From: RGIG4608 sp964534905
GTDB lineage: Bacteria; Bacillota; Clostridia; Oscillospirales; CAG-272
Assembly: GCA_964534905.1 (NCBI GenBank)
Contig: CAZHPZ010000050.1
Location: forward strand, 1 to 7,178
Direction: 5' to 3'
DNA: 7,178 nt
A program made the translations under genes and the position numbers. The notes below the pieces were generated by a model that saw only the letters and a program-made list of their open reading frames with translations, did no database searches and was not told where the DNA came from. Shown piece by piece: positions 5,931 through 7,178 of the stretch. Every line of letters starts with the position of its first letter. Within the stretch, counting starts at the first letter, position 1.

Positions 5931-5973
5931 ATGGGGAAAGGGCATATATTGCTCTTTCCCAAATCCCATTTTT
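5931..5973 (+). other. Hairpin in the dnaK-dnaJ gap (possible processing, stabilising or attenuating element)
   Basis: GGGAAAGGGC (5934-5943) pairs with GCTCTTTCCC (5951-5960) over ten pairs, including one G-U, around a seven-base AT loop. A T run (TTTTT, 5969-5973) follows nine bases later, too far for a standard intrinsic terminator. ATGGG (5931-5935) could instead pair with CCCAT (5965-5969), which abuts the T run, so two partly exclusive folds are possible. It probably tunes dnaJ level relative to dnaK or protects the dnaK 3' end. Confidence 0.6.
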
Positions 5974-5988
5974 GTGAAAGAGAAGATT

Positions 5989-7128
5989 ATGGCAGATAAA
6001 AGAGATTATTACGAGGTGCTCGGACTTGCAAAGGGCGCTGACGAGGCATCGATAAAAAAGGCTTATCGAACTCTCGCTAAAAAGTATCACCCCGATATGA
6101 ACCCGGGTAATGCCGAGGCGGAGCAGAAATTCAAGGAGGTCAATGAGGCTTACAGCGTTCTCTCCGATCCCGATAAAAAGGCAAAATACGATCAATTCGG
6201 TCATGCGGCATTCGAACAGGGTGCGGGCGGATATGACGGATATGCCGATTTCGGCGATATAGGCGATATTTTCAGCAGCTTTTTCGGAGGAGGATTCGGC
6301 GGATTCGGAGGAGGCTCCTCTTCAAGCAGAAGAAATGCACCCGTGCGTGGAGATGACATCGGTATAAGGGTAATTCTCACCTTTGAGGAGGCGGCGTTCG
6401 GTACTAAAAAGGATATCTCCTACAACCGCATACAGAAATGCGACGAATGTCATGGAACGGGCGCTCAAAAGGGAACGAGTGCGGAAACATGTGCATCCTG
6501 TCACGGAAGCGGACAGAAGCGTGTTATGCAGAGAATGGGCGGTATGCAGTTCCAGACCACTGTTACGTGTGATGCCTGCCGCGGAACGGGTAAGATAATT
6601 AAAAATCCCTGTACGAATTGCCGCGGAACGGGATATGTAAAGATAACGAAGAAGCTTTCCGTTGATATTCCCGCGGGAATTAACGACGGAGAGAGAATAG
6701 CTCTTCGCGGACAGGGCTCCGACGGCAGAAACGGCGGACCTGCTGGAGATCTTATTATTTCGGTAAGCGTAAAGCCGCATAAGATATTTAAGCGTGACGG
6801 ATATAATGTATACTGTGACGTTCCGATTACCGTTGCCGAGGCAACTCTCGGTGCTGAAATAGATATTCCCACGCTTGACGGAGAGCAAAAGTACGAGATT
6901 CCCGAGGGAACTCAGCCGGGTACACAGTTCACGCTTAAGGGTAAGGGAATACAGTATTTGAACTATCCCAACCGCAAGGGAGACCTGATATTTACGGCTA
7001 ATGTCGAGATCCCCAAGGGACTTAACAAAAAGCAAAAGGAAAAAATGAGCGAATTTGCAGACAGCTGCGGAGAGAGCAATTATAAAAAGAGAACAAGCTT
7101 CTTTAAGAGCATTTTCGATAAAAAATAA
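5989..7128 (+). CDS. dnaJ: Chaperone protein DnaJ (type I Hsp40)
   Basis: DnaJ delivers substrates to DnaK and triggers its ATP hydrolysis. The 379-aa product has every type I element. The J domain (about 5-70) has HPD at 34-36, and the Gly/Phe region (about 78-112) includes GGGFGGFGGG. The zinc domain has four CxxCxGxG repeats at 151-158, 168-175, 194-201 and 208-215, which hold two zinc ions in this family. The C-terminal substrate-binding beta domains and a dimerisation tail follow. The ATG at 5989 gives the standard MADKRDYYEVLGL start. The in-frame GTG at 5974 would add five residues and lies at the T run of the preceding hairpin. The ribosome binding site is weak (AGAGAAG, 5980-5986) compared with the GGAGG of dnaK, which fits lower DnaJ output. 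The loop YLNYPNRKGD (323-332) departs from the usual Gly/Arg-rich sequence there. Confidence 0.98.
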   Translation: MADKRDYYEVLGLAKGADEASIKKAYRTLAKKYHPDMNPGNAEAEQKFKEVNEAYSVLSDPDKKAKYDQFGHAAFEQGAGGYDGYADFGDIGDIFSSFFGGGFGGFGGGSSSSRRNAPVRGDDIGIRVILTFEEAAFGTKKDISYNRIQKCDECHGTGAQKGTSAETCASCHGSGQKRVMQRMGGMQFQTTVTCDACRGTGKIIKNPCTNCRGTGYVKITKKLSVDIPAGINDGERIALRGQGSDGRNGGPAGDLIISVSVKPHKIFKRDGYNVYCDVPITVAEATLGAEIDIPTLDGEQKYEIPEGTQPGTQFTLKGKGIQYLNYPNRKGDLIFTANVEIPKGLNKKQKEKMSEFADSCGESNYKKRTSFFKSIFDKK

Positions 7129-7143
7129 GAAACGGAGAGTATT

Positions 7144-7178
7144 ATGACAGATCCCGATTACATCTGCGGAGAGACAAC
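7144..7178 (+). CDS. Start of an unidentified gene downstream of dnaJ (runs off the window)
   Basis: An ATG at 7144 follows GGAGAG (7134-7139) by four bases, or GGAG by six, and the frame stays open to the end of the window, encoding MTDPDYICGET. It begins only 15 bases after the dnaJ stop with no terminator between, so it is probably part of the heat-shock operon. Eleven residues are too few to name a family. They do not resemble the start of PrmA, the ribosomal protein methyltransferase often found after dnaJ in Firmicutes. Confidence 0.6.
   Translation, partial: MTDPDYICGET

Noticed and set aside
4608..5969. A 453-codon open frame on the - strand, antisense to dnaK, and smaller antisense frames nearby
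   Set aside because: Long antisense frames opposite dnaK are a known by-product of its codon bias. The translation is Leu/Cys/Ser-rich with no domain I recognise, and dnaK on the + strand is unmistakable.
6322..7035. A 237-codon - strand open frame opposite dnaJ
   Set aside because: It is antisense to all four CxxCxGxG zinc motifs of DnaJ; the composition is that of a shadow frame.
1..7178. CRISPR arrays, insertion sequences, phage or defence genes, riboswitches
   Set aside because: I found no regularly spaced repeats, transposase motifs, terminal inverted repeats or leader structures beyond those listed. The genes present are housekeeping or ordinary accessory genes.

Overview
The window looks like chromosomal DNA from an anaerobic, low-to-moderate GC Firmicute, most likely a gut Clostridia lineage (Oscillospiraceae/Ruminococcaceae-like). 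This rests on the hrcA-grpE-dnaK-dnaJ gene order under a CIRCE operator, the Gram-positive type DnaK that lacks the ~24-residue insert in the ATPase domain, strong GGAGG-type ribosome binding sites, AGA-rich arginine codons and AT-rich intergenic regions. The lineage is an inference; no marker here fixes the species.

Layout. Positions 1-50 hold the 3' part of an elongator-type tRNA-Met(CAT), followed by a strong intrinsic terminator (52-80). A perfect-consensus promoter (TTGACA-N17-TATAAT, 122-150) then drives a complete tRNA-Val(GAC) at 163-239, which has its own terminator. Next is a + strand gene (334-1245) for a lipoprotein with a glycerophosphodiester phosphodiesterase-like domain. It converges on a - strand gene (1279-2094) for a YwaF/TIGR02206-type multi-pass membrane protein, and the two share one bidirectional terminator. 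A 200-base regulatory region (about 2157-2393) separates the membrane-protein gene from the heat-shock operon.

The heat-shock operon fills the rest: hrcA (repressor), grpE (nucleotide exchange factor), dnaK (Hsp70) and dnaJ (Hsp40). A further gene starts 15 bases after dnaJ and runs off the window. hrcA and grpE overlap by 35 bases, which suggests coupled translation, and a hairpin lies in the dnaK-dnaJ gap. HrcA is expected to bind the CIRCE just downstream of the promoter -10 box and repress the whole operon, including its own gene. DnaK, DnaJ and GrpE then form the ATP-driven folding cycle.

The region is mostly ordinary, and I do not see a new defence or mobile system. The most interesting local signal is that the promoter+CIRCE unit of hrcA appears twice. 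The proximal copy is canonical. About 115 bases upstream lies a decayed or stretched copy sharing three blocks of 14, 10 and 13 identical bases in the same order. Its -35 box sits back-to-back, as a perfect inverted repeat, with the -35 box of the divergent membrane-protein promoter.
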